DNA of 64,000 bases from an uncultured Bacteroides sp. (lineage in GTDB: Bacteria > Bacteroidota > Bacteroidia > Bacteroidales > Bacteroidaceae): contig CABMPP010000013.1 of assembly GCA_902388495.1 (NCBI GenBank), forward strand, positions 30,388 through 94,387, written 5' to 3'. Shown here one piece after another: positions 1-8,787 of this stretch; the first letter of the stretch is position 1, and the number at the start of each line of letters is the position of its first letter. Made by a program: the position numbers and the translations under genes. Below the pieces are notes generated by a model. That model did not search any database and had not been told where the DNA came from. It saw nothing but the letters and a program-made list of their open reading frames with translations.

Positions 1-193
1 GATTAGGCAATTTGAAAAAACTTATATTTGTATGCAGTCTAGCCAGTAATTCCTTTTCAGCTTGCTGATGGCACGATAAGATGCTTACTCTATGGAGCTT
101 TTCCGATGATAGATAATTAGCCAGCAGAGTGGTGACGTTCTCTATTCCCCCATAGCCAGGGTAGCGTGCAATATAGAATAAGATAGATTTCAT
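1..193 (-). CDS. Glycosyltransferase family 4, N-terminal part (runs off the window)
   Basis: Reading leftwards from the ATG at 193 gives an uninterrupted 64-residue start, MKSILFYIARYPGYGGIENV and onwards, up to the window edge. The short beta strand followed by PGYGGIE is the usual N-terminal nucleotide-sugar-binding loop of GT-B (GT4) glycosyltransferases. Its ATG overlaps the TGA of the upstream FrhB/pyruvyl-transferase gene (ATGA), so the two are translationally coupled in the polysaccharide operon. The donor and acceptor sugars cannot be told from this fragment. Confidence 0.75.
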   Translation of the reverse strand, partial: MKSILFYIARYPGYGGIENVTTLLANYLSSEKLHRVSILSCHQQAEKELLARLHTNISFFKLPN

Positions 194-2532
194 GAGTTTA
201 AAGAGTTTTCTAAAAAGGATAAGGATTGCTTTTTTAACAATGCCAATCGTTCTTTGGCTTGTGTGTAGTCCACTGTTAGATTTTCCGGCAATGCGCATTT
301 TCCCTTTTTGAGTTGAGCTTCCAATCCAAGTACTTGCGTGATGGATTCCAGACGCGAATTACGGTCGTTCTTGTTGAGGAACGTGAAGAAGTTTTTGCGA
401 TAGATGATGGAAAAGGCCGTTCCGTGAAACGAATTGGTCACCACAAATTCAGCTTCGCGCACCAGTCCTAGGAATTCACGAGGACCTGCTGCTCTTCCCG
501 AATGATACCGACAGTTGGCCAGGTCACGAATGGAACCAATTTTCACTATTTCGTAGTTAAATTTGCGGCTCAGGGAAGAGACAAATTCGGCTGATCCTTC
601 GGGGTCGCCCAAAATGGTGAAAAACAAGATGTATTTTTTTTTACGGGCAGGAGCAATGGCTATCTCGTTCCACTCAGTGGCGTCGCATAGCAGCGTGGGG
701 TCGGCTACCAATGGTACTTCCTTGTTCAGAATCTTTTTTAATATCTGTACTCCGGCTTCTTCTCTTACAGATAGATGACCGATGTGTTGCAGAAAAGGAG
801 TATATTTCTTCTGCTGTTCGCTGGTAAGCTGTTTCACACCAAAGCTGGGTGCGTAGGCTATCTTTTGATTGTCGGCCATGGGGAAGTCTAAGAAATAGCT
901 CATGTCGTCTTCGCAAATCACGGGATGCCACACTTGGTCGCTTCCAGTGATGAGAGATTTATAATGGTGCAAGTCCGCCGTTAGTTCGTCTTTGGTGGAA
1001 TAGTGCTTTTGCGAAATCCCAATTACTTCTTCTGCAAACTTATTGAAGGTGGCCATGCGCTGTCTTTCACCAAACAATCTTAAGAAATTGTTTACTATCG
1101 ACCCTGCAATGGCTTTCAGCGAGAAGGTGGACCAAAAGAATATTTTTTCTTGTCCTATCTTGCCATAGTCTATCACTTCGGCTTCATGAGCCAATTTCTG
1201 TACAGTGTAGCGTAGGGCGTAGGCTTGTAGCATAGCTCCATAATTGATGGAACGGTGGTATGTCAATATTCCTACTTTTTTCATTCTTTTTGTTTTATTT
1301 ATCTTTTCCAGTGCTTTTTTTAGTTCTGTTTCCACTTTTTGGTCTATCACTTTTTTCTGCTTTATCACGTAGCGGGCACGTAGGTAGGCCAAGGGGTTAC
1401 GTTTGGTGATGTGCGGTCCCGCTATGCTTTGAGCTACAAAGTGGGGCATATAGGTAAACAAAGTGTGCAGATGTGTGGTGATGGATATGCCCCTGCATTC
1501 GTGCTTGTCGCAATACAAGCGGGGGTTGCGAGGTAAGCACATCTCCCAATCGGTGGCTTCGGTATGCAGATTGGTACATTTCTCAAACAGTTGCTGTCCA
1601 TGGGCGTTGTTCACTATTAAGAGGGATAATCCTTTGCTTGCTTCTTCTTGTGATTGTTTGCTACCCCAATAGTCGCCCATAGTGAGATCCGCCACCCGCT
1701 CTATGGTGGCATACCGGCATTGGTAGCAGGAGGGACGAGTTACTGTGTCCGATGTAAAGGCATGGTAGAAGAAGTTTTTATGTCGGTTTTGTAGAATCAT
1801 CTTTTTCCCTTCCTTAATGGCGGTGATATAGGTGTCTTTCCCCCATCCCAAACTCTTGGAGCGGAACGATACAATTTGGTTAGCATGGTTATATTCCAAA
1901 TGTTTGTCCAAGATGAGATTGGACACCACTCCATGACATATCACTTCGGCAGTATAGAGGTTTGCGTTGTCTCTCTTTTTACCCAAATACGCATAGAGGG
2001 CGGCCACTTGGCAGGGAGTGCCACTAAATAACACCATTTGTTGTGCGTCGAGGTACGTGCGTACCTGTTGGTATATCCCTGTCAGGTTGCTTTGTATGTA
2101 TTTCACACCTTGTATGCGGGGGAGTTCTTCCAGCGAGGTAATAAAGATGTGCTGCACGCGGTTGTTGCCAATCGCAGCACCGCAAACTATTCCACCCTTG
2201 TTCAGTATTACAGAGGATAAGGAGGCAAATACACCGCCTGAAGTGCTCTGGCTTCGCTGGTCGGGGTTGGTGTTCCAAGCAGTATAAGGAGTGTATTGAT
2301 GGATGGGATTCCTTGACAGAAATATGCCGTTGTATACTTCCCCACAATGCTTTTCGCACAGATGACATTCGGTGCATTTCTGCACGTCGACTACAGGATG
2401 CCAAAGGCCGTTTTTGTCTTCCGCTATGGTTATGGCACCTTGTTTGCAGCTATTTGCGCAACACATGCAACCGGTACAATGTTCACTGTCGGCTAATAGG
2501 GGCATTGATTGTTCTCTTTTTATGGAACTCAT
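190..2532 (-). CDS. FrhB-type iron-sulfur oxidoreductase fused to polysaccharide pyruvyl transferase
   Basis: 780 residues with two halves. Residues ~15-65 carry two ferredoxin-like cysteine clusters (CTGCMCCANSC and CTECHLCEKHC). They are followed to ~400 by the coenzyme F420 hydrogenase/dehydrogenase beta-subunit fold (FrhB/FdhB N and C). From ~425 (VGILTYHRSINYGAMLQAYA) to the end it is a polysaccharide pyruvyl transferase (PS_pyruv_trans, CsaB/WcaK-like). In Bacteroides polysaccharide loci these are commonly two neighbouring genes; here they are one reading frame with a Lys-rich linker near residues 395-425. Likely role: modification of a surface-polysaccharide sugar in the cytoplasm. The FrhB half may supply reducing equivalents; its substrate is unknown. 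Confidence 0.85.
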   Translation of the reverse strand: MSSIKREQSMPLLADSEHCTGCMCCANSCKQGAITIAEDKNGLWHPVVDVQKCTECHLCEKHCGEVYNGIFLSRNPIHQYTPYTAWNTNPDQRSQSTSGGVFASLSSVILNKGGIVCGAAIGNNRVQHIFITSLEELPRIQGVKYIQSNLTGIYQQVRTYLDAQQMVLFSGTPCQVAALYAYLGKKRDNANLYTAEVICHGVVSNLILDKHLEYNHANQIVSFRSKSLGWGKDTYITAIKEGKKMILQNRHKNFFYHAFTSDTVTRPSCYQCRYATIERVADLTMGDYWGSKQSQEEASKGLSLLIVNNAHGQQLFEKCTNLHTEATDWEMCLPRNPRLYCDKHECRGISITTHLHTLFTYMPHFVAQSIAGPHITKRNPLAYLRARYVIKQKKVIDQKVETELKKALEKINKTKRMKKVGILTYHRSINYGAMLQAYALRYTVQKLAHEAEVIDYGKIGQEKIFFWSTFSLKAIAGSIVNNFLRLFGERQRMATFNKFAEEVIGISQKHYSTKDELTADLHHYKSLITGSDQVWHPVICEDDMSYFLDFPMADNQKIAYAPSFGVKQLTSEQQKKYTPFLQHIGHLSVREEAGVQILKKILNKEVPLVADPTLLCDATEWNEIAIAPARKKKYILFFTILGDPEGSAEFVSSLSRKFNYEIVKIGSIRDLANCRYHSGRAAGPREFLGLVREAEFVVTNSFHGTAFSIIYRKNFFTFLNKNDRNSRLESITQVLGLEAQLKKGKCALPENLTVDYTQAKERLALLKKQSLSFLENSLNS

Positions 2533-2538
2533 GAGTGA

Positions 2539-3579
2539 TTATTTATGTTGCAATTTTTGCTTTATTCTTTTTGATAACCAGTATAGGCGTAAAACGATGA
2601 CAATAATACAAATTTTGTTGTGGAGAGTAGTTAACGCTCTTTTTAGGAATTTGTAATAACCGTTAGTAGGGTTATATGTTGGCAGCCATGCAGAGTAAAG
2701 TCTCAGGTAGCTGGATATTTCTGCTTTTTGAGTCTTGAAGGAGTGAGGTGTTGAGAACAGTGCCGTGAGATAGCTAAAACTAGTCATGATGTACATCCGC
2801 TGGGTGTCGTTCTCAAAGCGGGAACTTTGGAGCAGGGTGAGCAGACGTTGTGCGCATTGTAAATTTGCGTCTGCCGCTTGCTTTATCTCTTGATAGGGGC
2901 GTTTGTGCGCCGTCAGTCCGTTGCTGTGGATAATGTAATTATAGGCTGAACGATTGATCACGGACAGCCCGTTGCAATACTCCAGATATTGCAATGCAAA
3001 GATACGGTCTTCACTGATGTTGATATTCTTATTGAAGCACAAGTGATGGCGTTTGATAATCTCCGTTCTGTACATTTTGGTACAGATATACCCAAAGATG
3101 GAATATCGATTGATATCCGAGATTCCATCAAGAAGTTTTTCTCTGGGATAGATTCCCATTTGTGGAACAATCCTTTCTGTATGGTCGGTAAATACGCGGT
3201 TAATCCCTTGAAACACCATATCAACGTCTGGCGAAGTAGCAATACCTTCCGCAAAGTTTTGTAGGTAGTGGGGGGACAAGTAGTCATCCGAGTCCGTGAA
3301 GCACAGATAAGGAGAGAGGCAGAGTTCAATGCCCTTGTTTCGGGCTGTACTCACTCCGCTGTTACTTTGTGAGTAGACTACTATTCGGTCATCATAGTTT
3401 TGATATTGATAACATATCTTCAGACTGTCGTCTATACTTCCATCGTCTATTAATATGAGTTTGAAGTTAGTATGGCTTTGCATAAGGATGCTTGTTATGC
3501 ATCTGTGTAAGGATTCCTGAGCGTTATAAACAGGTACAATGATACCTATTTCAATATTTAGAGTTCTTTTAGAAAGCAT
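2539..3579 (-). CDS. Glycosyltransferase family 2
   Basis: 346 residues. The GT-A fold is clear: IGIIVPVYNAQESLHRCITS at the start, LILIDDGSIDDS (nucleotide-binding Asp) and FTDSDDY (metal-binding DxD-type motif, ~residue 95). The C-terminus is basic with a hydrophobic stretch (ICIIVIVLRLYWLSKR), suggesting membrane association. It adds one sugar to the lipid-linked polysaccharide repeat unit; the sugar is not predictable. Its start overlaps the end of the acyltransferase gene by 11 nt, and its stop lies 6 nt before the FrhB/pyruvyl-transferase gene, so it sits in a tight operon. Confidence 0.88.
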   Translation of the reverse strand: MLSKRTLNIEIGIIVPVYNAQESLHRCITSILMQSHTNFKLILIDDGSIDDSLKICYQYQNYDDRIVVYSQSNSGVSTARNKGIELCLSPYLCFTDSDDYLSPHYLQNFAEGIATSPDVDMVFQGINRVFTDHTERIVPQMGIYPREKLLDGISDINRYSIFGYICTKMYRTEIIKRHHLCFNKNINISEDRIFALQYLEYCNGLSVINRSAYNYIIHSNGLTAHKRPYQEIKQAADANLQCAQRLLTLLQSSRFENDTQRMYIMTSFSYLTALFSTPHSFKTQKAEISSYLRLYSAWLPTYNPTNGYYKFLKRALTTLHNKICIIVIVLRLYWLSKRIKQKLQHK

Positions 3580-4603
3580 ATTTCAAAAGTGGGTATTTAT
3601 TTGCTAAATTCCTAAGGACATGGGTCAAGCCTATGGTAAACAATAATACTAGCATGTATAAGATGAAGTTGGAAATGGGCAAAATATGTCGGTCTTGCAG
3701 GCGCACCAATATGAATATAAATGTAAATTGTGAAAAATACATGATTGTGGAAATCTGCCGGATAGTAGTAGTATCCATTCTTAACAAGTAGGTTTCATCT
3801 GTTTTGAGTGCTACAATTATCAACGATACTGCCAAAGGTATCAAGGAGAAGAAAGCGTCGGAATCTTTTCTTAAGCCTCCGGAGTATTCATTGATATATT
3901 GGTTTTCTATAATTGAAATGCAAATAGATAATATACAGAGTAGTATTCCTTTACGTAAACTGATGCTGTCCATGATTCTCTGGTAATTCTCAGCTATGGA
4001 CATGCCTATAGCTACATAGATGAGACCTGCCGGGAAACAATGGTATGGTCGGAATATAACATTAGTAAAAGTGGTTATGAAGTGGGTCACTATATGCTCT
4101 GCGTCAAACAGATAATTATAGGAAGCTGCTATGCAGGGCAAGACATAGACCACAAAGCTGATAAGCAGAATAGTGATATTGGATAGATATTTCTTTAGAA
4201 AATAGATGATGAATGCACATTGCAGCAAAGCCATAAGATACCAACTCCCTGCAAAACTGGTAGAAAATAGGCTGGTGTGGATGAAGTTCAGAAACTTTTC
4301 TGTGAAAGATAGATTGTGGTTGGCAAACAGACGCAGATAAATGGTAAGAGGGGCGGTGGTTACCAACCAAAACAGATAGAGCTTGGCGATGCGTTTGGTA
4401 AATAGCTTCATTTTGTCCCAATCAGGCGTTTTCTTAAATAAGAAGAATGCGGATATAATGAAAAAGCAGGGTACACCAAAACGAGTGGCGCATACAAACC
4501 AATAATCATAAAGGGCATCATTGAACCGGAAGCAGTGCAGACCAACTATGCAGATGGCGCTCACTAATTTGAGGATGTCGAGCGATTTATAAGTTCTTTC
4601 CAT
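3569..4603 (-). CDS. Membrane acyltransferase (acyltransferase 3 family)
   Basis: About 344 residues from the ATG at 4603 (MERTYKSLDILKLVSAICIV); an in-frame ATG at 4648 is possible but lies deeper in the flippase gene. The N-terminal SLDILKLVSAICIVGLHCF matches the catalytic-His first helix of the acyltransferase-3/OafA family, and about ten hydrophobic segments follow. It probably O-acetylates (or O-succinylates) a sugar of the surface polysaccharide at the inner membrane. It overlaps the flippase gene at its start and GT2 at its end, consistent with co-transcription. Confidence 0.82.
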   Translation of the reverse strand: MERTYKSLDILKLVSAICIVGLHCFRFNDALYDYWFVCATRFGVPCFFIISAFFLFKKTPDWDKMKLFTKRIAKLYLFWLVTTAPLTIYLRLFANHNLSFTEKFLNFIHTSLFSTSFAGSWYLMALLQCAFIIYFLKKYLSNITILLISFVVYVLPCIAASYNYLFDAEHIVTHFITTFTNVIFRPYHCFPAGLIYVAIGMSIAENYQRIMDSISLRKGILLCILSICISIIENQYINEYSGGLRKDSDAFFSLIPLAVSLIIVALKTDETYLLRMDTTTIRQISTIMYFSQFTFIFILVRLQDRHILPISNFILYMLVLLFTIGLTHVLRNLANKYPLLKYAF

Positions 4604-6125
4604 GATATAGTTTTTTGCGGATTTGATTTTTGATGAAGCTGCGCTCATTCGATCCTAACCCGATGAAATAGATAGAGATAAAAACAGAAGTCACTGCGGT
4701 TGCTCCTACTATCAGAAACCTTGTCAAGGATGCATCCATTGAATGGTAGCAAAACAGAGGGAGGATAAATGATGGAATTACTACAGCTATAATTCTGATT
4801 ATTACGTCTTTTATATAGTTGCGTATGGAGAAGTGTACCAGATTGCATACTAGATATATCCGGACTACTTGTGCTAACACGGCGTAAAGCAAGTGTGTGA
4901 AGAACACACTTTCGGGCGAATAACCAAGCTTAAGAGTTACGTAGGCGGTGGGTACAATAAAAAGCAACGTACCTCCTACCAATATTTGATACATACGAAC
5001 TTTTCCGGTAGCTTGCGAGGCTACTACAAAAGCATCGGCCATTACGTTAATCATACTGATACATAGCATGATTCTCACAAAATTGCTCGTGTGGGCTGGT
5101 ACTTCTTTCAGCCACCACTGTAGCACTTGGTCGGTCTCAATCAGCAGTGGCAACGATAAGAAGTAGAGTAGGAGGAAGGAGTATTTGGAACTGGCAAAGA
5201 TTAATTTACACATTTGTTCCATTTCATGGTTGGCATACGACTTAGTAATCTGCGGATTCAGAGCTAACTGAAAGTTGGAGCTAAAGCCGGTAATGGCATT
5301 CTGTACTTGCACGGCAATGCCACGGGCTGCGTTGACAATGGGGCCGAAAAACATATTCAAGATGATATTCACGCCTTGGGTGATACCTATGCTGGCTATG
5401 ATGCCAAACATATTCCATCCAGCAAAACCCAGCATCTCTTTCATAAGAACGGAATCCCATACAAATTTGTATTGGGTCTCTATGAAATGACGTTTGCAAT
5501 AGGTTCCGTAGATGGCTCTGATGATGACTTGAATGCAGAACATTAGGATGGCGTATATTTTCAACTTGTCATAGTCTATGCAATTTAGTAGATAGACAAT
5601 CAAAAGTTTTGCAGTGACCTCGAAAATGGAAATATAGGCAAAGGCTCCCATCTTTTCGTGGGCAATGATGTCGGCATTGTAAGGCACGCTCATCATCAAT
5701 ACTACGCAAGTGAAGATGGATAGTTGATATACCCACATTGCAGCATCCATCCGCTCGGATGGGATACTCATTTGGGTAGTTAAAAGCCATAAGCCCAGTG
5801 TTTCGGCCAAAATCACAATGATAATGGCAATAATGGCATGTATGGTAATGCAGAGGCTGAATGTCTTTTTCAGCTTTTCAATGTTGCCTGTCCCGATTTC
5901 AAAAGTAAGGTATCGTTGGGTGGCGGTGGACATAGAACCATTGAGGAACGAAAAGAGTCCCACGATGCCACCTACCACGTTGTAGATACCGAAATCTTCT
6001 ACCCCTAATTTGCTCAGAATGACACGTGAGGTATATAGGCTCACCGCCATCATGAAGAGCATGCGGAAATAGAGCAAAATGGTGTTTTGGGCTATGTGCT
6101 TATTGTTTGCTGTATTGTTTGTCAT
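4587..6125 (-). CDS. wzx: Wzx-type polysaccharide flippase (MATE/MOP superfamily)
   Basis: About 512 residues from the ATG at 6125 (MTNNTANNKHIAQNTILLYF); an upstream ATG at 6140 adds five residues. The chain has 12-14 predicted membrane helices and the N-terminal KxIAxNTxxLYxRML and TSRVILSKLGVEDFGIYNVVGG stretches typical of Bacteroides Wzx proteins. It translocates undecaprenyl-linked repeat units across the inner membrane. It is the first gene of the tight leftward block wzx-acyltransferase-GT2-FrhB/pyruvyl transferase-GT4. No convincing promoter consensus was seen just upstream, so transcription may read in from the upxY side. Confidence 0.85.
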   Translation of the reverse strand: MTNNTANNKHIAQNTILLYFRMLFMMAVSLYTSRVILSKLGVEDFGIYNVVGGIVGLFSFLNGSMSTATQRYLTFEIGTGNIEKLKKTFSLCITIHAIIAIIIVILAETLGLWLLTTQMSIPSERMDAAMWVYQLSIFTCVVLMMSVPYNADIIAHEKMGAFAYISIFEVTAKLLIVYLLNCIDYDKLKIYAILMFCIQVIIRAIYGTYCKRHFIETQYKFVWDSVLMKEMLGFAGWNMFGIIASIGITQGVNIILNMFFGPIVNAARGIAVQVQNAITGFSSNFQLALNPQITKSYANHEMEQMCKLIFASSKYSFLLLYFLSLPLLIETDQVLQWWLKEVPAHTSNFVRIMLCISMINVMADAFVVASQATGKVRMYQILVGGTLLFIVPTAYVTLKLGYSPESVFFTHLLYAVLAQVVRIYLVCNLVHFSIRNYIKDVIIRIIAVVIPSFILPLFCYHSMDASLTRFLIVGATAVTSVFISIYFIGLGSNERSFIKNQIRKKLYHGKNL

Positions 6126-6365
6126 GTTTCTAGTAAACATTTAAATTTGACGTTCCTTCCAAGGAAAGTTACCATTTAATGACTTCTCTTGTAAAAAACG
6201 CTAAAAACAAGGCTGAGCTATAAAGATATTAGAGTCTATTTTGATGATCATCGGAAATAGATTTTCATAATTATGACGGTCTATTACTATTTTACGGAAG
6301 AATTTACACAGATATTTCAGCTAAATGAACAGTTGATTCCAGAAGGTAGACAGATAGCGGAGTCC

Positions 6366-6509
6366 TTATTTTGTCATCTCTTTCAGTTCTTTCTCTTTAC
6401 TTTGATATTGATTTTCTTTCAGATATTTTAGCCAGTTTCTTAGTACAATTATTTTTTGCTGCTCTCTATTTGTATCCTGTTGTATAGTAGTGGTACTCCC
6501 CGAGCACAT
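6366..6509 (-). CDS. Possible small ORF or C-terminal gene remnant
   Basis: A 47-codon leftward frame (ATG 6509, TAA 6366) lies in the ~390-bp gap between wzx and the AAA-ATPase gene. It encodes a Lys/Glu/Gln-rich, probably helical peptide that includes NWLKYLKENQYQSKEKELKE. The tail looks like a genuine protein C-terminus, so it may be a remnant of an older gene or a short unannotated protein. No family is recognised. The rest of the 6126-6518 gap shows nothing I can name. Confidence 0.25.
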   Translation of the reverse strand: MCSGSTTTIQQDTNREQQKIIVLRNWLKYLKENQYQSKEKELKEMTK

Positions 6510-6518
6510 TTCGTTTTT

Positions 6519-8078
6519 TTACTCTATCTTCCAATCCCCCAGCGTCTTTTTTTCGTTGTCAAAGCAGACTGCCACCTTCACCACCGGCAGTCCGCACAGC
6601 GCGAAGCGTTCGGGATAGTTCTTCAGGTCTATCTGCTGCATGGCGTCATCTGCACTTTTGTCCAGTTTCAACTCAATGATGTACAGGGTAGTACGTGTTC
6701 GGAGAACAATGTCCACCCGTCCGCGGGGCGTACGCACTTCTACATCCGCATAGTAGCCCAACAGCGAGAAGATGATGTAGAACACTTGTTGGTAGTGCTC
6801 TTCAGAATGGGCGTTGTCGCAATAGGGCACGGTGGAAAGAAACTCCTGCAGCAGGCGCAGCATGCCATCCATATCGTCACGGCTCAGGGCGCGGGCCAGG
6901 TTTACTACCGTGGTTGTTGTGGTCAGTGTGTCGTTGGTGATATACGATGGTATCAGGTTACGCATCAGTCCTATGCGCACTTCTTTGTTGGGGATATCAA
7001 GCGTATAAATACCAAATTCACTGTCGTAATTATTTATTGTGATATAGCCGCTTTGATAAAGCAATGGCGTGATGCTGGTCATGCGTTCTGTGGGTGCGTC
7101 GAACTCTGCGGATACAGCTTCTACACCGCCTATCTTAGAGGGAGGGACGCCGAACTTATTCAACATTTCTATCAGGTAGGTGGGCGTGCCGCTGCCGAAC
7201 CAATAAGAGTCTATTTTGCCTTTAGCCATGGCATTGAGTAGGCTGAAGGGATTGTATATATCGGGAGATGGCCAAGTAAAATGATAGCCGTCATAATTTT
7301 CTTTCAGTTCTGTCAAAGCCCGATCGCGGGTTACTTTCATTTTCTTTGCCATCAGGTCTATATCATCACCCATCTGTGTCAGTATTTCTTCTTGGGTGAT
7401 GCCGCAGATCCCTGCATACGCTTCGTCCATACTGATATTCTCAATATTGTTCAGCTCACTGAAGATGCTGAGTTGCGAGAATTTGGTGATACCCGTCAGG
7501 AATACATAGCGCAGGTAGGGGTCGCAGGCTTTCAAGGGGCTGTAAAAGTTACGCATTATGTTGCGTAGCACAGGCAGATTCCTCTCTTCGTGCATCACGT
7601 CAAGCAGCGGCGCATCGTATTCGTCAATCAGGACTACCACCCCTTTGCCGGTCTGTTGGCAAGCACACTTTATGAGGGCTGTCAGACGCAGGTTTACATC
7701 TACTTGATTATCAGTTATCTCATATTGGTCCTCATAGTCTTTCAATTGGCTGGCAAGGTAACGGTTCAGCTGTTCACCGTTCATATGCTTGCCCAGGCTC
7801 ATGTCAAAATGCAGTACGGGATATTCGGTCCATTCTTTTTCCAAGCTTTCAATGGCAAGGCCTTCAAACAATTCTTTGCGACCTTTGAAATAAGCGTGCA
7901 GCGTAGAAACAAGTAAGGATTTTCCAAAACGGCGGGGACGACTCAAAAACATATATTTGGAGTCGGAGTGTGTCATCCGGTAAACGTATCCCGTCTTGTC
8001 GATGTACACGTAATTTTTTTCTCTTATTTCGGAAAAGGTCTGTATCCCTATCGGATAAAGTCGTCGTTGTAATTCCAT
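6519..8078 (-). CDS. AAA-ATPase-like protein with C-terminal PD-(D/E)XK nuclease-like domain
   Basis: About 519 residues from the ATG at 8078 (MELQRRLYPIGIQTFSEIRE); the upstream in-frame start at 8129 lacks support. Order: LYPIGIQxFxxIRxxxYVYIDKT N-terminal signature, FLSRPRRFGKSLLVSTL (Walker A-like), VVVLIDEYDAP (Walker B), then a C-terminal restriction-endonuclease-like domain with GRVDIVL...YIIELKLD (D and E-x-K catalytic residues). This family (AAA-ATPase-like/DUF1703) is abundant and variable in Bacteroides; its job is unknown. A full-length relative is encoded at 37501-39048. It interrupts the capsule locus between the VirE module and wzx. Confidence 0.85.
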   Translation of the reverse strand: MELQRRLYPIGIQTFSEIREKNYVYIDKTGYVYRMTHSDSKYMFLSRPRRFGKSLLVSTLHAYFKGRKELFEGLAIESLEKEWTEYPVLHFDMSLGKHMNGEQLNRYLASQLKDYEDQYEITDNQVDVNLRLTALIKCACQQTGKGVVVLIDEYDAPLLDVMHEERNLPVLRNIMRNFYSPLKACDPYLRYVFLTGITKFSQLSIFSELNNIENISMDEAYAGICGITQEEILTQMGDDIDLMAKKMKVTRDRALTELKENYDGYHFTWPSPDIYNPFSLLNAMAKGKIDSYWFGSGTPTYLIEMLNKFGVPPSKIGGVEAVSAEFDAPTERMTSITPLLYQSGYITINNYDSEFGIYTLDIPNKEVRIGLMRNLIPSYITNDTLTTTTTVVNLARALSRDDMDGMLRLLQEFLSTVPYCDNAHSEEHYQQVFYIIFSLLGYYADVEVRTPRGRVDIVLRTRTTLYIIELKLDKSADDAMQQIDLKNYPERFALCGLPVVKVAVCFDNEKKTLGDWKIE

Positions 8079-8177
8079 ATTATCTACTTTTTGCACGGTT
8101 CGTACAGCTTTCTTTCTACAAAGAAACAAATTCCTTCCCGTTTTTCCTAATCCCTTCTTCCGTTTTTTTTCTTCGAA

Positions 8178-8195
8178 ATGACACTTGTGTCACCC
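8178..8195. promoter_or_regulatory. Left arm of an 18-bp inverted repeat, itself palindromic
   Basis: Contains TGACACTTGTGTCA, a palindrome with 6-bp arms around TT. The same 18 bp recurs inverted at 8301-8318 with 2 mismatches. It lies about 100 bp upstream of the AAA-ATPase gene start, so an operator role is possible. Confidence 0.45.
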
Positions 8196-8300
8196 CTAAA
8201 ACATAAATACATGTTACGCGCGCGAGACAAATTATCAATATACACAAACCTGCATGGCTTGTGGATGATAAATATTGGCCTATATGAAGTATTGAAAAAA

Positions 8301-8318
8301 GGGTGCCACAAGTGTCAC
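8301..8318. promoter_or_regulatory. Right arm of the 18-bp inverted repeat
   Basis: Inverted copy (16/18) of 8178-8195, with 105 bp between the arms. It lies just after the frameshifted HTH gene. The pair may be two operators or the ends of a small structure. Confidence 0.4.
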
Positions 8319-8334
8319 AAGTTTTTGGAGAGGA

Positions 8335-8645
8335 TTATGACTTCAGGACTCCTACGCGGATTCTGTAAGTATCTAAATCACTATCCTGGCAAGCTCTTAC
8401 CTGTTGCTCGAGCTCCTCTTTTTCCTTGTCCGTCTTCATCAAAGACCGCCAGAAATTCATTACGGCATGCAGCTGGTTGCCGTTGCAACTCAGCCCTTTT
8501 TTAAAAGATTGTAGGTCTTGGTACTTATCATCGCTTCTCGGGCGATGGTTTCGTTACTCAGGTGCTTGCCGTTTACAAGCTGTTCCCGTTGGAGTTTCCT
8601 CAGAAACGCTCCGAATGCCGGTGCGGCCGGCTCTTTTTTCGTCAT
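8335..8645 (-). CDS. Small helix-turn-helix protein requiring a -1 frameshift
   Basis: The ATG at 8645 opens a 51-residue frame that stops at 8490-8492 (TGA) in the middle of what looks like an XRE-like helix-turn-helix: SNETIAREAMISTKTYNLLKKG. Just before the stop is A AAA AAG in the zero frame (8502-8496), identical to the dnaX -1 slippery heptamer. A GTTGC-AACG-GCAAC hairpin begins 6 nt downstream. The -1 frame continues sensibly (GLSCNGNQLHAVMNFWRSL, then a Lys/Glu-rich helix) to a TAA at 8335, giving 103 residues. Either the frameshift is programmed, or the gene is broken or misread at the A6 run. It is divergent from the VirE gene, so it is a candidate regulator of that module. Confidence 0.6.
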
Positions 8646-8684
8646 TTTACGCTGTATTAATGGTTAAAAATAAATAAAAACAAT

Positions 8685-8716
8685 CGGAATCATTTCCATA
8701 TAGTGGAAACGATCCG
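8685..8716. promoter_or_regulatory. Long palindrome between divergent genes (operator candidate)
   Basis: Arms of about 13-14 bp reading CGGAATCATTTCCA on the left and TGGAAACGATCCG on the right around TATAG; the inner TTTCCA/TGGAAA arms are perfect. It sits between the HTH gene (start 8645, leftward) and the VirE gene (start 8788, rightward), the expected place for a shared operator. Confidence 0.55.
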
Positions 8717-8787
8717 GCTTGTGTATCTTGATGCTTTTATGTTCCTTCGTACCGCAAATTTGAAAAACCAACTAATTTTTAGAAGAA

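Noticed and set aside
6273..6431. Plus-strand 52-codon frame in the wzx/AAA-ATPase gap
   Set aside because: Phe-rich, low complexity, no promoter or family; the opposite-strand frame looks more protein-like.
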